From Actinomycetes bacterium (lineage in GTDB: Bacteria; Actinomycetota; Acidimicrobiia; Acidimicrobiales; JAMCPL01): DNA of 64,000 nt. Below the pieces are notes generated by a model. It had not been told where the DNA came from. It made no database searches and saw nothing but the letters and a program-made list of their open reading frames with translations. Where the stretch lies: the NCBI GenBank assembly GCA_021841005.1, contig JAKBVZ010000019.1, positions 178,931 through 242,930 of the forward strand, read 5' to 3'. Every line of letters begins with the position of its first letter. Within the stretch, counting starts at the first letter, position 1. The translations under genes were made by a program, and so were the position numbers. This document shows positions 28,760-37,514 of this stretch, piece by piece.

Positions 28760-29875
28760 GTGGCAGGCATTAGGACTCTCGTACTCACTGGTTCCATCGG
28801 CAATGGGCACCTGTCTGTGGCAGATGCTTACTACGATGCCCTCAGCAGCACGGGTGCAGAGGTGCGCGTGCTCGACAGCCTTAAGATGCTCGGTCGCAAG
28901 GAGTACATTACCGGCTTGGCAATGTACAGGATGACCTTGCGTTACCAGGGACTGTTCGATGCATTCCACTTCTCGCAGATGCGAGCAGGTGGCGCGCTCG
29001 GAAGAGCGGCCGATCGCATTTCTTTGCGTAAAGCCGGCCGTGCGCTTAGTGGTGAGATGGAGTGGCTCGGTGATGGAGTGATTTTCTCCGTATTCGCTAC
29101 TGCCGCTGCCGCTGCCGCTGCCATGCGATCCACGCACAGCGGTATAAGGTCGGTGGCGGTCGTCACAGATGCCACTGCCCATGCACTCTGGGTCCATCCA
29201 AGTACTGATTTGTACATAGTTGGTTCTGCATTGACTGCCGCTACGGTTCGGGCTCACGACCCCAATGCAGAGGTGGCAATATTGCCGCCGGCCGTCAGGC
29301 CGCAGTTCTATGAAGCACTGGACCGGACCGATGCTCGCCACATGCTGGCTATCGCTGAAGACGCCAGGTGCGTGCTGATCATGACAGGGGGGTGGGGGAT
29401 AGGTCCACTCGCCGAATGTGCGTCCCGCCTGGCCGAGGACGGCTTTGTTGTGCTTGCTGTGGCTGGTAACAACAAGCGGGCAGGGCAGGCACTCAGGCGC
29501 ATTGCTACAGGCGGTTCCACCGGTGCCGGTGGCTATGTGGTCCCTTTCGGGTACACAGACGAGATTCCTGTGCTTATGGCAGCGTGCGATATAGTAATAA
29601 CGGCATCTGGGCAGACATGCAATGAGGCGCGAGTCGTAGGAAGACCGCTACTGGTGCTCGATATAGTACCTGGGCACGGGCGGGAGAATATGCTGCATGA
29701 GGTCGAATCAGGTGGCGCGCAGACCAGCATTGCGGATCCGCTTGTGGTGGCCGGTGCTATCCGGAAAATGTTCGAGAGGAGAGAGGAAGTTTCCGCGTGG
29801 CCGGTTTCATCGTCGAAAGAGTGGGCATCGTTGCTGGTGGATACCCTTGGTAAAGCGGGGATTTCGATTGCATAG
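28760..29875 (+). CDS. MGDG-synthase/MurG-like glycosyltransferase (GT-B)
   Basis: A 371-residue GT-B enzyme. It opens with TLVLTGSIGNGHLSVADAYY, the N-terminal GxGH loop of the monogalactosyldiacylglycerol synthase group. The central segment VVTDATAHALWVHPSTDLYIVGS matches the same family. The C-terminal donor-binding half carries LIMTGGWGIGPLAEC, VPFGYTDEIPVLMAACDIVIT and ASGQTCNEARVVGRPLLVL. Such enzymes glycosylate diacylglycerol or related lipids at the inner membrane face. The start is GTG 28760. It stands between divergent ispH and larB, so any operon link is only with larB, 107 bp downstream. Confidence 0.82.
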   Translation: MAGIRTLVLTGSIGNGHLSVADAYYDALSSTGAEVRVLDSLKMLGRKEYITGLAMYRMTLRYQGLFDAFHFSQMRAGGALGRAADRISLRKAGRALSGEMEWLGDGVIFSVFATAAAAAAAMRSTHSGIRSVAVVTDATAHALWVHPSTDLYIVGSALTAATVRAHDPNAEVAILPPAVRPQFYEALDRTDARHMLAIAEDARCVLIMTGGWGIGPLAECASRLAEDGFVVLAVAGNNKRAGQALRRIATGGSTGAGGYVVPFGYTDEIPVLMAACDIVITASGQTCNEARVVGRPLLVLDIVPGHGRENMLHEVESGGAQTSIADPLVVAGAIRKMFERREEVSAWPVSSSKEWASLLVDTLGKAGISIA

Positions 29876-29982
29876 CCAGTATAGTAGGCACGGCCACAGA
29901 TGTGGCCATGGACATGCTGGACCCAAGCGGGCAACTACAAGACTTGCCTGGTCTTACTCAATCACGGTAAGCTGCACTGATC

Positions 29983-30753
29983 ATGGATGAACCGGCGCTC
30001 AGGCAGATCATTTCCAATCTGATTTCGGGGTCGCTCGGCCCAGATGAGGCCGTAGCGAGACTACAGAGAATCCCGTTTGCCGATCTTGGTTTTGCCAGGG
30101 TGGACCATCACCGCGTGCTGCGTCAGAAAATAGGCGAGGCCGTCTATGCCCCCGGGAAGACACCGGAGCAGTGCGAGAAGATTGTGGCAGAGCTCCTTTC
30201 CGAGCAAGATGGGGGCCCTGTGCTGCTTACCCGAGCGGACTCGCACCAGCTTGATCAGGCGCTTGGTAGTAATCCTGGAGGTACCGTATCGGAAACGGTA
30301 CGGGAACGATCCAATGGAAAACAGCTGTTTACTGCAGTGTGGCGCCCCGCCCCTTTACGTCCTGCGCGAATTATGGTCGTCACGGCTGGAACCGGAGACA
30401 TACCGGTGGCCGTCGAGTGTAGGGTTACGTTGGAGGCGTACGGATACCGTCCGGCATTCCTGGCTGACTGCGGCGTTGCGGGGGTGCATCGGCTGATGGG
30501 ATCGGTGGACGACATCGTCGAAGCTGATGCAGTGGTCGTGGTTGCCGGCATGGAAGGTGCGCTTGCCAGCCTGGTCGGTGGCATCACGCCCGCTCCCGTA
30601 GTGGCAGTGCCGGTCTCGACGGGGTACGGGGCGGCATTCGAGGGCGTTACAGCGTTGCTGGCCATGCTCTCGTCCTGTGCGGCAGGTATCACCGTCGTAG
30701 GCATTGACAATGGTTTCGGCGCTGCATGTGCCGTAGCTCGCATCCTGCTGTAA
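29983..30753 (+). CDS. larB: LarB, pyridinium-3,5-biscarboxylic acid mononucleotide synthase
   Basis: A 256-residue protein of the AIR carboxylase-like LarB family. LarB carboxylates and hydrolyses nicotinate adenine dinucleotide in the first step of nickel-pincer cofactor biosynthesis for lactate racemase-type enzymes. The family N-terminus FADLGFARVDHHRVLRQKIG and the AIR-carboxylase-like block VVTAGTGDIPVAVECRVTLEAYG are clear. The last third has VVVAGMEGALASLVGG, PVSTGYGAAFEGVTALLAML and GIDNGFGAACAVARIL. No larC or larE is visible in the window, so partners must lie elsewhere. Confidence 0.92.
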   Translation: MDEPALRQIISNLISGSLGPDEAVARLQRIPFADLGFARVDHHRVLRQKIGEAVYAPGKTPEQCEKIVAELLSEQDGGPVLLTRADSHQLDQALGSNPGGTVSETVRERSNGKQLFTAVWRPAPLRPARIMVVTAGTGDIPVAVECRVTLEAYGYRPAFLADCGVAGVHRLMGSVDDIVEADAVVVVAGMEGALASLVGGITPAPVVAVPVSTGYGAAFEGVTALLAMLSSCAAGITVVGIDNGFGAACAVARILL

Positions 30754-30777
30754 CAGGGCGGATGGTACAGGTGCGGA

Positions 30778-30830
30778 TAACACCGAGCTAGCGTACCGTA
30801 GGTGTTACAGGGTGCGTGTAATATAACACC
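30778..30830 (+). promoter_or_regulatory. Promoter with three alternating TAACACC/GGTGTTA boxes
   Basis: TAACACC at 30778-30784, its inverse GGTGTTA at 30801-30807 and TAACACC again at 30824-30830 are spaced exactly 23 bp apart. A -10 hexamer TAATAT (30819-30824) ends six bases before ATG 30831, so the message is leaderless. The middle box is inside GTAGGTGTTACAGGG (30798-30812), which is conserved identically before the paralogous genes at 60.3 and 62.1 kb. The arrangement suggests an operator bound by a dimeric regulator that would cover the promoter. Confidence 0.6.
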
Positions 30831-31436
30831 ATGGACACACTCGAAATTATTAGACAACTTGAAAATGACGAAGCGCTTCGCGAGGAGTTGCGTGCAATCT
30901 TGCTCACCAAAGATCTGCTTGAGATGCCTAAGCATATGGTGCAGCTTGAAAAGTCCGTAGCCGAGCTGGTGGAGATCGCCAACCGCCACGAGGAGACATT
31001 ACAGCGCCTGGTGGAGATCGCCAACCGCCACGAGGAGACATTACAGCGCCACGAGGAGACATTACAGCGTCTGGTGGAGATCGCCAACCGCCACGACGAG
31101 ACATTACAGCGCCACGAGGAGACATTACAGCGCCACGAGGAGACATTACAGCGCCTGGTGGAGATTGCCAACCGCCACGAGGAGACGTTGGCGCAATTGG
31201 TGGAGGTGGTAAAGCATCATGACACGATGCTATCGGAGTTACTTGAAACTTCACGCCGTCATGAGAGCATCTTGAATGTTCTCGTTGATACTGCTGCGCA
31301 GCAACGACAGGATTTTAACGACCTTAGAGATATGTACGGGCAGAGTTTGCGGATTATGGAGAGCGGATTCGAGGAGATGCGCGACGGCTTCGCTCAGATT
31401 GACGTGCGACTAAGGCGCCTCGAAGAAGGCAGGTAA
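30831..31436 (+). CDS. Coiled-coil repeat protein, family member 1 (no nuclease domain)
   Basis: A 201-residue protein. The N-terminal block MDTLEIIRQLENDEALREEL (~residues 1-40) is shared with the proteins at 60269 and 62132. Residues ~45-120 are a coiled coil built of the heptad-based units LVEIANRHEETLQR and HEETLQR, whose DNA copies are nearly identical. The rest is helical (EVVKHHDTMLSELLETSRRHE, then FEEMRDGFAQIDVRLRRLEEG) and has no PD-(D/E)XK motif, unlike its two paralogues. Related coiled-coil proteins with nuclease tails occur in many bacteria and archaea (DUF3782-like), with unknown function. It lies between larB and dif. Its function is not recognised; a scaffold or a truncated paralogue are both possible. 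Confidence 0.7.
   Translation: MDTLEIIRQLENDEALREELRAILLTKDLLEMPKHMVQLEKSVAELVEIANRHEETLQRLVEIANRHEETLQRHEETLQRLVEIANRHDETLQRHEETLQRHEETLQRLVEIANRHEETLAQLVEVVKHHDTMLSELLETSRRHESILNVLVDTAAQQRQDFNDLRDMYGQSLRIMESGFEEMRDGFAQIDVRLRRLEEGR
30966..31187 (+). repeat. 42/21-bp in-frame tandem repeats coding heptads
   Basis: Units of 42 bp beginning CTGGTGGAGATCGCCAACC and ending ACATTACAGCGC, and 21-bp subunits CACGAGGAGACATTACAGCGC (21 bp; first bases CACGAGGAG, last TACAGCGC), alternate with almost no base changes. All lengths are multiples of 21, two coiled-coil turns, so slippage keeps both frame and heptad register. Confidence 0.85.
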
Positions 31437-31536
31437 GCTCGATTTCAGATTGCCTATCGCCTTTGTCCTGCAACCATGAATTGTTTCTGCCGTTGGTTGT
31501 CCTAGTCGATACGGTTTAGCATGTTTTAACCTATTA

Positions 31537-31564
31537 ACTTGACATAAGATACATTATCGGACAT
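31537..31564. other. Probable dif site (XerC/XerD chromosome-dimer resolution)
   Basis: A 28-bp site made of an 11-bp arm ACTTGACATAA (31537-31547), a six-base centre GATACA and an 11-bp arm TTATCGGACAT (31554-31564). Read on the minus strand, the XerD-side arm is TTATGTCAAGT and the XerC-side arm ends CCGATAA. This follows the E. coli dif layout (arms ending ATAA and beginning TTATGT, six-base centre), and TTATGTCAAGT agrees with what I recall of actinobacterial dif arms. The flanks (31437-31606) are AT-rich and hold no gene. Genes to the left are mainly on the plus strand and those just right on the minus strand, as expected where replication forks meet. Confidence 0.75.
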
Positions 31565-31606
31565 ATAGCGATAGCGTTAACTCTGAGTTCGTCTTATGTG
31601 TTCGTA

Positions 31607-32398
31607 CTATCGAAATGCCATATTGGTATGCATCGCATCGGGCTCACCGAGAAACGACGTAACTACCGCAGAGAAGTCTTTCGACAGGACGGCTGACAGG
31701 TGATTGCCAGGAACCGTCTCGTAGCGCGCTCCTGGTATGGCGGCGGCCAGAGCAGTCGGATCCCCAGCAAGGGTATCCTGTTCGCCAGTGACAATCAGTG
31801 TCGGCACGGTGAGTGCCTCAAGATCCAACGGAGGTTCAGTTGTTCTCGCTCGCTGGAGTGCAGCAAGGGCCCGTCTGTCGGCCTTTGTTGCGTCGGCGAA
31901 TGCCCTGAAGGCGCGTGGAGTGGGTTCGGTGATACTGCCGGCGTCGTCTGCTTCCAGTGCTGCAGCAATGCTGCCGGCGGGATATGCCGTACCAGCTGAT
32001 CCAATGGGTACGAGGCGAATACCCAGTCCACCTAGTACAGCTCGGGTCACCCGGGGATCTCCGGAAGCCAACCTTATTGCCATCTTGGCCCCCATTGAAT
32101 AGCCCACGACATGTATACCCGGATAGCCAAGGTGGTCGATGAGGCCACGGGCATCATCAAGCATTACCGATGCTGCATATGCGGATGGATAATGAGGCTT
32201 GCCCGACTTGCCGTGGCCACGGGCGTCATACATTGTCGCCTGAAAGCCGCCGGCCACGAGCGCATCGACAACGCCAGTGCGAACCCAGTTGGTCCTGGCA
32301 TCCGATGCAAACCCATGGAGAAGAAGAACCGGTGGCCCCTCCCCTACCACCTCGTAAGAGATTTCCACGCCATCAGGTGCTCGCCAATACATAGTCAT
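31607..32398 (-). CDS. Alpha/beta-hydrolase fold enzyme
   Basis: A 263-residue hydrolase. The oxyanion region is PPVLLLHGFASDARTNW, the nucleophile elbow is VVGYSMGAKMAIRLA (Ser in GYSMG), the acid is probably the Asp in IVTGEQDTLAGDP, and the His is in YETVPGNHLSAV. A helical lid lies at ~140-190. The substrate is unknown; relatives include esterases and C-C bond hydrolases. It starts nine bases after the sigma-fusion gene ends, so the two are co-transcribed. It is the last gene of the minus-strand block that runs up to the dif site. Confidence 0.85.
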   Translation of the reverse strand: MTMYWRAPDGVEISYEVVGEGPPVLLLHGFASDARTNWVRTGVVDALVAGGFQATMYDARGHGKSGKPHYPSAYAASVMLDDARGLIDHLGYPGIHVVGYSMGAKMAIRLASGDPRVTRAVLGGLGIRLVPIGSAGTAYPAGSIAAALEADDAGSITEPTPRAFRAFADATKADRRALAALQRARTTEPPLDLEALTVPTLIVTGEQDTLAGDPTALAAAIPGARYETVPGNHLSAVLSKDFSAVVTSFLGEPDAMHTNMAFR

Positions 32399-32407
32399 AA
32401 ATACACT

Positions 32408-34795
32408 TTACGCTTGTGTGAATCCGAGCACGTCAAGCACCGTGTATGGTGGGTAAGTCGCGAGCCGATGTACCTGCCCCGACCTGGTTACGGCCACCAG
32501 ATCGGTAGGGGTACCAGCGGGAGTAACTGGGACGATGCCGGTGACGAATACGCTACCGGCAGGAGACCATACGCCGTTGGGTGACATATCGTGCGCGAAG
32601 TCGGCAAGAGAAACCAGGGAGGGCGTTGCGGAACTTGGATTCACGACAGAGAACTTCCAGTCGTTAGGTCCGGTTTCCATGCCTACTGTGACCGATCCAG
32701 CGCCGGGACCAGGCATAACTATCATCTGGTGGGCTACAGTAGAAAGGATTTGGGACGATGGTATACTCCTGCCAATATGCAGTCCTATGGTTGGCGCTGA
32801 TCGGGCAGACGGACCACCCCCTTGTTGGCTTCCTTGTGCCGGACTTACATAAGCTAGTGTGCCATTATGAAGCAATGCAACGCTCTGCACCGTGCTCCCG
32901 GCAGGAAGGATCTGCTGTAATGTTCCATGTGACTCGGCAAACTCGGCGCTTACATACGCCGGATGCTTAGGATATGTGTACCCGGGCGTAACAGACATAT
33001 ATATCGTATCACGTTGTGGTAGGTAGTAATCCGGCTGTACCGAAAGGGTGGAATAGGCACCGGCTGCCTGGGTAAAATTCGGGAAAGTCGAAAATGTTGC
33101 CGGTGACCATGACCAAATCTTCGTCGACAACCCTGAGGGTGAGATTGTCCAGACATTACCGTTTGGAACCTGAACAACACCACCTTCCAAGGGCGTCGGA
33201 CCCGTAAATATCGGACCGGCAAGACCTACCGCATCCTCGCCTACGACCGGAAAAGCGAAATAGTAGTCCCAGAGCGGTGCCGGAGGGATCCCAGAGACAG
33301 CCTGAACTTTCCCGTCAGCCAGATTTACCACATACACTGACGATGCCCCTGCTGGTTCCTGAGCATCGTTTTGCGAGCCTATAATCACCAAAGCGTGGTT
33401 GCCGTCAGGAAAAATTTCCCCTCTTAATGATCGGCCTGGTCCAAAATTAGTCACCATATTTACCTTACCGGTGACGGTATTGACTGTTTCCAGCATCACT
33501 TCATGAATCGATGGTCCTGAAGGGCCTACCGTACCTCCAGAAGGTGCATCTACGATCACAAGTACATTGTCAGAGCTGTGAGAGTATGCCGGCGGGCTGC
33601 CACCAGATTGTATCGAAACGCCAGGATGCTTCTTAAACAAAATCGAGGATTGCCTATCCGCGATCTGATTATGTGAAGCACCAGATACACTCCCTCCGTG
33701 TAAGCTGTTGTCGATCATAAAACCGGCGCCTGCAGCAATTGCGGCAACGATGACCAAGCTCACTATCGCTCTAATCTTCCATAAGCTCCCGATGCGGTGG
33801 ACGAAGTGGTGAGCTATGCGGCGGGTGGGATGGTTACGTGTGTCAGCATGTGTGAAGGTGGTGCCCTTGAAGATGGCATTTTTTGGCTGTGGTAAGCCCT
33901 TTGATGCAATTAGCTGCCATCCTCCTGTGCCTGCAGCCAAATGATGCGGCAAAGCAAACGGCGCTATCCCTGCTAGTACGGCTTCAGGAGAGCTCAGCTC
34001 ATCGCTTAATCGCTTGCACTGTGTGCAGTAACGCAAGTGCTGGTCCACGCTGGCTCGTTGCGTTGTGCTAAGGCTACGTACTGGACCTGGGACCAATCCG
34101 GCAAGTTTATCGCAACGAGCCCTATTGCGTATTACCAGCAGATCTCTTACTGCCCCTGTCAGGGATTCTCTTGCACGGTGAACTAGGACTGCTGCATGAG
34201 ATGCTCGTATTCCGAGAACTTCGGCAACTTCAGAGGTGGAGAGCCCTTGACGCACCGTGAGATCCATTACCTCGTACTGTCTGGGATTCAGGCTGCTTGC
34301 TGCCGACCAGACGATTTCCGCTGCCTCAGCAGCCTCGGTACCAGCCTCTGGAGTTACGCTGGTGGATTTTAGTTCCGGAAAGCTCGTAACTATATCGGCT
34401 GGAGATTCTCTACGGCTGGTGCGAAAGTAATTCATAGCTTGATTATGTGCAATCATGAACAGCCAGCCCTTTATCTTTCCCGGATCTCGTAGCGTGCCCC
34501 GCTTCTCGTAAGCACGTAGGAAGGTGGCCTGTAGCAGATCCTCGGCATCATCTCTGTTGCGTACCACCCTTGCTAGGTAATCGAATATTCGGGGTGCGTA
34601 TTGCGCGTAAAGCTCACCAAATGCATCCTGATCATGATCATCGGATGAGTTAGGATCTAAGCGGGGACCAGAATCGGGCTCAGCCGGTGCACCCTCCTGT
34701 GTGCCAGCCAGTGGCATCTCATGACTCGATCTACTTCTATCATCTGAGTCTTCAATTTCCTGATCGTGATCTTCGCTACTGTTTGAGCTGACCAT
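32408..34795 (-). CDS. ECF sigma factor fused to zinc-finger, transmembrane and extracytoplasmic sensor region
   Basis: A 795-residue fusion. Residues 57-125 are sigma region 2 (DAFGELYAQYAPRIFDYLAR, DAEDLLQATFLRAYEK, GWLFMIAHNQAMNYFR). Residues ~163-215 are region 4 (LNPRQYEVMDLTVRQGLSTS, then EVAEVLGIRASHAAVLVHRA). C228, H253, C257 and C260 (HLRYCTQC) form a putative zinc-binding anti-sigma domain. A single transmembrane helix spans ~341-362 (IRAIVSLVIVAAIAAGAGFMI). The remaining ~430 residues are extracytoplasmic, beta-rich and propeller-like (no clear family). Sigma and anti-sigma parts are thus one polypeptide that would need proteolysis or a conformational switch to act. It follows the Kelch gene by 53 bp. 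Confidence 0.8.
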   Translation of the reverse strand: MVSSNSSEDHDQEIEDSDDRSRSSHEMPLAGTQEGAPAEPDSGPRLDPNSSDDHDQDAFGELYAQYAPRIFDYLARVVRNRDDAEDLLQATFLRAYEKRGTLRDPGKIKGWLFMIAHNQAMNYFRTSRRESPADIVTSFPELKSTSVTPEAGTEAAEAAEIVWSAASSLNPRQYEVMDLTVRQGLSTSEVAEVLGIRASHAAVLVHRARESLTGAVRDLLVIRNRARCDKLAGLVPGPVRSLSTTQRASVDQHLRYCTQCKRLSDELSSPEAVLAGIAPFALPHHLAAGTGGWQLIASKGLPQPKNAIFKGTTFTHADTRNHPTRRIAHHFVHRIGSLWKIRAIVSLVIVAAIAAGAGFMIDNSLHGGSVSGASHNQIADRQSSILFKKHPGVSIQSGGSPPAYSHSSDNVLVIVDAPSGGTVGPSGPSIHEVMLETVNTVTGKVNMVTNFGPGRSLRGEIFPDGNHALVIIGSQNDAQEPAGASSVYVVNLADGKVQAVSGIPPAPLWDYYFAFPVVGEDAVGLAGPIFTGPTPLEGGVVQVPNGNVWTISPSGLSTKIWSWSPATFSTFPNFTQAAGAYSTLSVQPDYYLPQRDTIYMSVTPGYTYPKHPAYVSAEFAESHGTLQQILPAGSTVQSVALLHNGTLAYVSPAQGSQQGGGPSARSAPTIGLHIGRSIPSSQILSTVAHQMIVMPGPGAGSVTVGMETGPNDWKFSVVNPSSATPSLVSLADFAHDMSPNGVWSPAGSVFVTGIVPVTPAGTPTDLVAVTRSGQVHRLATYPPYTVLDVLGFTQA

Positions 34796-34848
34796 GTCAC
34801 TCGGATGCCTGCTACGTCACCAGCTGTAGGCTGTGTGCATGCAGCTAC

Positions 34849-37365
34849 CTATAAGGTGGGGTATTGCCACGTGGATCCGTAGTAGCCCAGCATGACCATA
34901 AGATCGCTGCTTGCATCCCACACCATGCCGTTGGTTCCCTCCCCTCCTGGGTCAGTAGGCGGGCTTGACTGCGGAGTTGCTTGCGTCCAATTGCTCCCAT
35001 CCCAAGTCCAGGTATCGGTCAAGGCATTGCACTGCTGAGTGCTGCCAGATATACCATCACAACCCCCGAAAAGCACTATTTGACTGCTATTAGGATCATA
35101 AGCCATTGCTGCATTGAAACGTGACGGTGGGTTTGTGGAAGGGCTCAACTTGGTCCAAGTGGTACCGTTAAAGCTCCAAGTGGAATCGAGCGCAGTACTC
35201 CCGACGGTATCTCCCTCACAGCCGGCGCTGCTTCCGCTATTTCCACTGTTGTCATAACCACCGAACAGCAGTATCGTCTGGTTGGAAGGATCGTATGCCA
35301 TAGATTCCAAGCACAATGCGCCAGGACTTGAGGCGGGTGAGATCTTCGTCCAAGTAGTGCCATTCCAGGTCCAGGTATTACCGTTATCTGTATACAGCAC
35401 GATCTCGTTGAGCGCCTGATCAAACACCATGGCTTCACCAGATCCTGGAGATGGGCTAGTCGCCACGGAGGGCTTGACCCAGTTGGTGCCGTTCCATGTC
35501 CAAGTACTGCCCGAAGCGTATCCATTGCTCAGGACCCCGCCAAACATTACCACTGTCTGGTTGATAGGGTCATAAGCCATTGCCGCACCATACCTTCCCT
35601 GCGGAGAGGTGGCTGACGACTGCTGCTGCCATGAAGATCCGTTCCATGTCCAAGTAGTGTTCGGGCCTCCCCCAGAGCCCCATGTCCCGCCAAACAGGAG
35701 GACTTCATCGGTACTGGCATCATAGGCAGTCTGTGCGTATTCCAGGAATGTACCTGCGGGGTTGCCTGAAAGCGGAGCCGCTCCCTCTATTGGGCTAGCC
35801 GGTAGTGCCTCTGTCCAGGTGGTGGAAGCAGCAGTGAAATATCCGAGCACGTCAACCACAACATCCACGGACCCGGAGTAATTATAGATGTCGACGGTGC
35901 CTCCGGGGGCCATGGTGGCGACTACAAGATTGGCCCTAGTCACGCCGGCAACCCAGTTCAGATCGGAAACGGTGGGTGGTGTAGTACTACTACTCGTAGC
36001 AGGATAGACGGTCAGGTAGCTGCTCGCGGTTGCACCCGTAATAGTCACATTCATAACTACAGCGGTGGGTGGCGTCGTGCTGGTCGAAGCAGGTACACCT
36101 CCCATGCCTGCAACCTGGATAGCCAGTGTTTGCGAAGATTGATTTGCCACAAGAGTATGGCCAGTGCACTGATCGGTCAGGCCAGACACGTTTGCAGGCC
36201 TGGTATCGCAGATACGCGCTGGAGGAATTGCTTGGAATAGGCTTCCCGAAGCAGCTGACGCAGTGGAATCCGTAAAGTAGCCAGTCACATCTACTACTAC
36301 ATTGGTAGTACCCGAGAAATTGTACACGTCTATGGCTCCATTGGTTCCAAGCCCTACCATTACTCGGTTTGGTACCGTCTGGTTAGGCACAAAGTTCAGA
36401 TTGGAAGTGGTGGGCCGCGAGACACCAGCAGGATATACTGTTAAATATCCGCTATTGCTCGGGGTTACTGCCGTGACATTGAGAACGACCGCACTGATAC
36501 CGGTAACTGGTAGTGTCCCATGACCGGCAACTTGTACGGTTAGTACGCTTCCGGGACCCGGCGTGTGACCAGTGCACTGATCAGTCAGACCGGACACGTT
36601 TGCAGGCCTGGTATCACAGATACGATGCGGCGACAGTGGCTGGTAGTTTCCAGCTCCATTGGTGGAACTGGCTGGTCCGTAGTAGCCCTGCAGGTCTGCT
36701 ACCACGTTGACCGAGCCATCAGAGCCACTGTAGATGTCGACGGTTCCGTTGGTGCCCAGTTGCACGGTTACTAGGTTAGAAACTACCTGGCCCGTAGTCC
36801 AATTCAAATTAGAGGCGGTGGTCTTGGTGGTCCCGGTTGGATATACCGTAAGGAAACCACCCGCAGTTCCCCCGGTAACAGTGACGTTCATCACTACCGC
36901 AGTCGCGTTCGAAGGCACGCTGCCCGAAGTACCCTCGCATGGAATCGCCCCTACGACTTTCAGCACAACAGTGGCATCCGGCCCTAATGTCCCCGAAGGA
37001 GTCATATTATTGCAACCTGACTTCGCACGGGTGTCCGCTATCCGGAAGGGGGTAACGGCAGTATAACCTTGCGTACCTGCGGCTGCAGGAGCTGGAGACG
37101 TGGTCGCCGGTCTTACCGTCTGCGTGGCCTGTGCGGATAACCTGGCTTGCGATGTCTTCCCGTTCCAGCCTGCAGGTGTGACCCCAACTGGATATACGGC
37201 CTGACCGCTGCCCACTATCGCTCCGGCGCTGCTTATGGCCGGAGACATCAGCATACCGGTCAAGCCCAAGATCACTGTCACAACAGGCGTGATTATTGTC
37301 CTAATTCCAATTCCGTGTCCATCCCCAAATTCACAGAAATACTCGTTACGTAACCGATAACTCAT
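34849..37365 (-). CDS. Secreted protein with three 'DTR...GYF' beta domains and Kelch-like repeats
   Basis: An 838-residue secreted protein. A signal peptide or anchor lies at residues ~20-48 (TIITPVVTVILGLTGMLMSP, then AISSAGA). Three related ~130-residue domains follow, each beginning FRIADTR, HRICDTR or ARICDTR and ending VNVVADLQGYYG, TNVVVDVTGYFT or VDVVVDVLGYFT. The last ~300 residues are Kelch-like repeats: DEVLLFGGTWGSGGGPNTTW, QTVVMFGGVLSNGYASGSTW, QTILLFGGYDNSGNSG and QIVLFGGCDG. The role is probably adhesion or carbohydrate binding at the cell surface. Translation starts behind a strong AAGGAGGAG. The same DTR...GYY domain occurs in the S53 protease at 40.7 kb. Confidence 0.78.
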   Translation of the reverse strand: MSYRLRNEYFCEFGDGHGIGIRTIITPVVTVILGLTGMLMSPAISSAGAIVGSGQAVYPVGVTPAGWNGKTSQARLSAQATQTVRPATTSPAPAAAGTQGYTAVTPFRIADTRAKSGCNNMTPSGTLGPDATVVLKVVGAIPCEGTSGSVPSNATAVVMNVTVTGGTAGGFLTVYPTGTTKTTASNLNWTTGQVVSNLVTVQLGTNGTVDIYSGSDGSVNVVADLQGYYGPASSTNGAGNYQPLSPHRICDTRPANVSGLTDQCTGHTPGPGSVLTVQVAGHGTLPVTGISAVVLNVTAVTPSNSGYLTVYPAGVSRPTTSNLNFVPNQTVPNRVMVGLGTNGAIDVYNFSGTTNVVVDVTGYFTDSTASAASGSLFQAIPPARICDTRPANVSGLTDQCTGHTLVANQSSQTLAIQVAGMGGVPASTSTTPPTAVVMNVTITGATASSYLTVYPATSSSTTPPTVSDLNWVAGVTRANLVVATMAPGGTVDIYNYSGSVDVVVDVLGYFTAASTTWTEALPASPIEGAAPLSGNPAGTFLEYAQTAYDASTDEVLLFGGTWGSGGGPNTTWTWNGSSWQQQSSATSPQGRYGAAMAYDPINQTVVMFGGVLSNGYASGSTWTWNGTNWVKPSVATSPSPGSGEAMVFDQALNEIVLYTDNGNTWTWNGTTWTKISPASSPGALCLESMAYDPSNQTILLFGGYDNSGNSGSSAGCEGDTVGSTALDSTWSFNGTTWTKLSPSTNPPSRFNAAMAYDPNSSQIVLFGGCDGISGSTQQCNALTDTWTWDGSNWTQATPQSSPPTDPGGEGTNGMVWDASSDLMVMLGYYGSTWQYPTL

Positions 37366-37514
37366 GCATCTCCTCCTTTTTTATGGTCCTTCTCGATGCC
37401 GGAAGGCCCGAATCCAATGCGATATGGAATACCTGCCGCCGGACACTTGGGCTTGCATGGTGATCCATTCTTATTCTTTCATATATAGACCATCGGCGCA
37501 CAAGATTATTACAG

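Noticed and set aside
30788..31254. Antisense frames across the coiled-coil repeats of gene 1
   Set aside because: They are repeats of STRRCNVSSWR or SPRGAVM type produced by the tandem DNA; no ribosome-binding site and a shadow of the sense gene.
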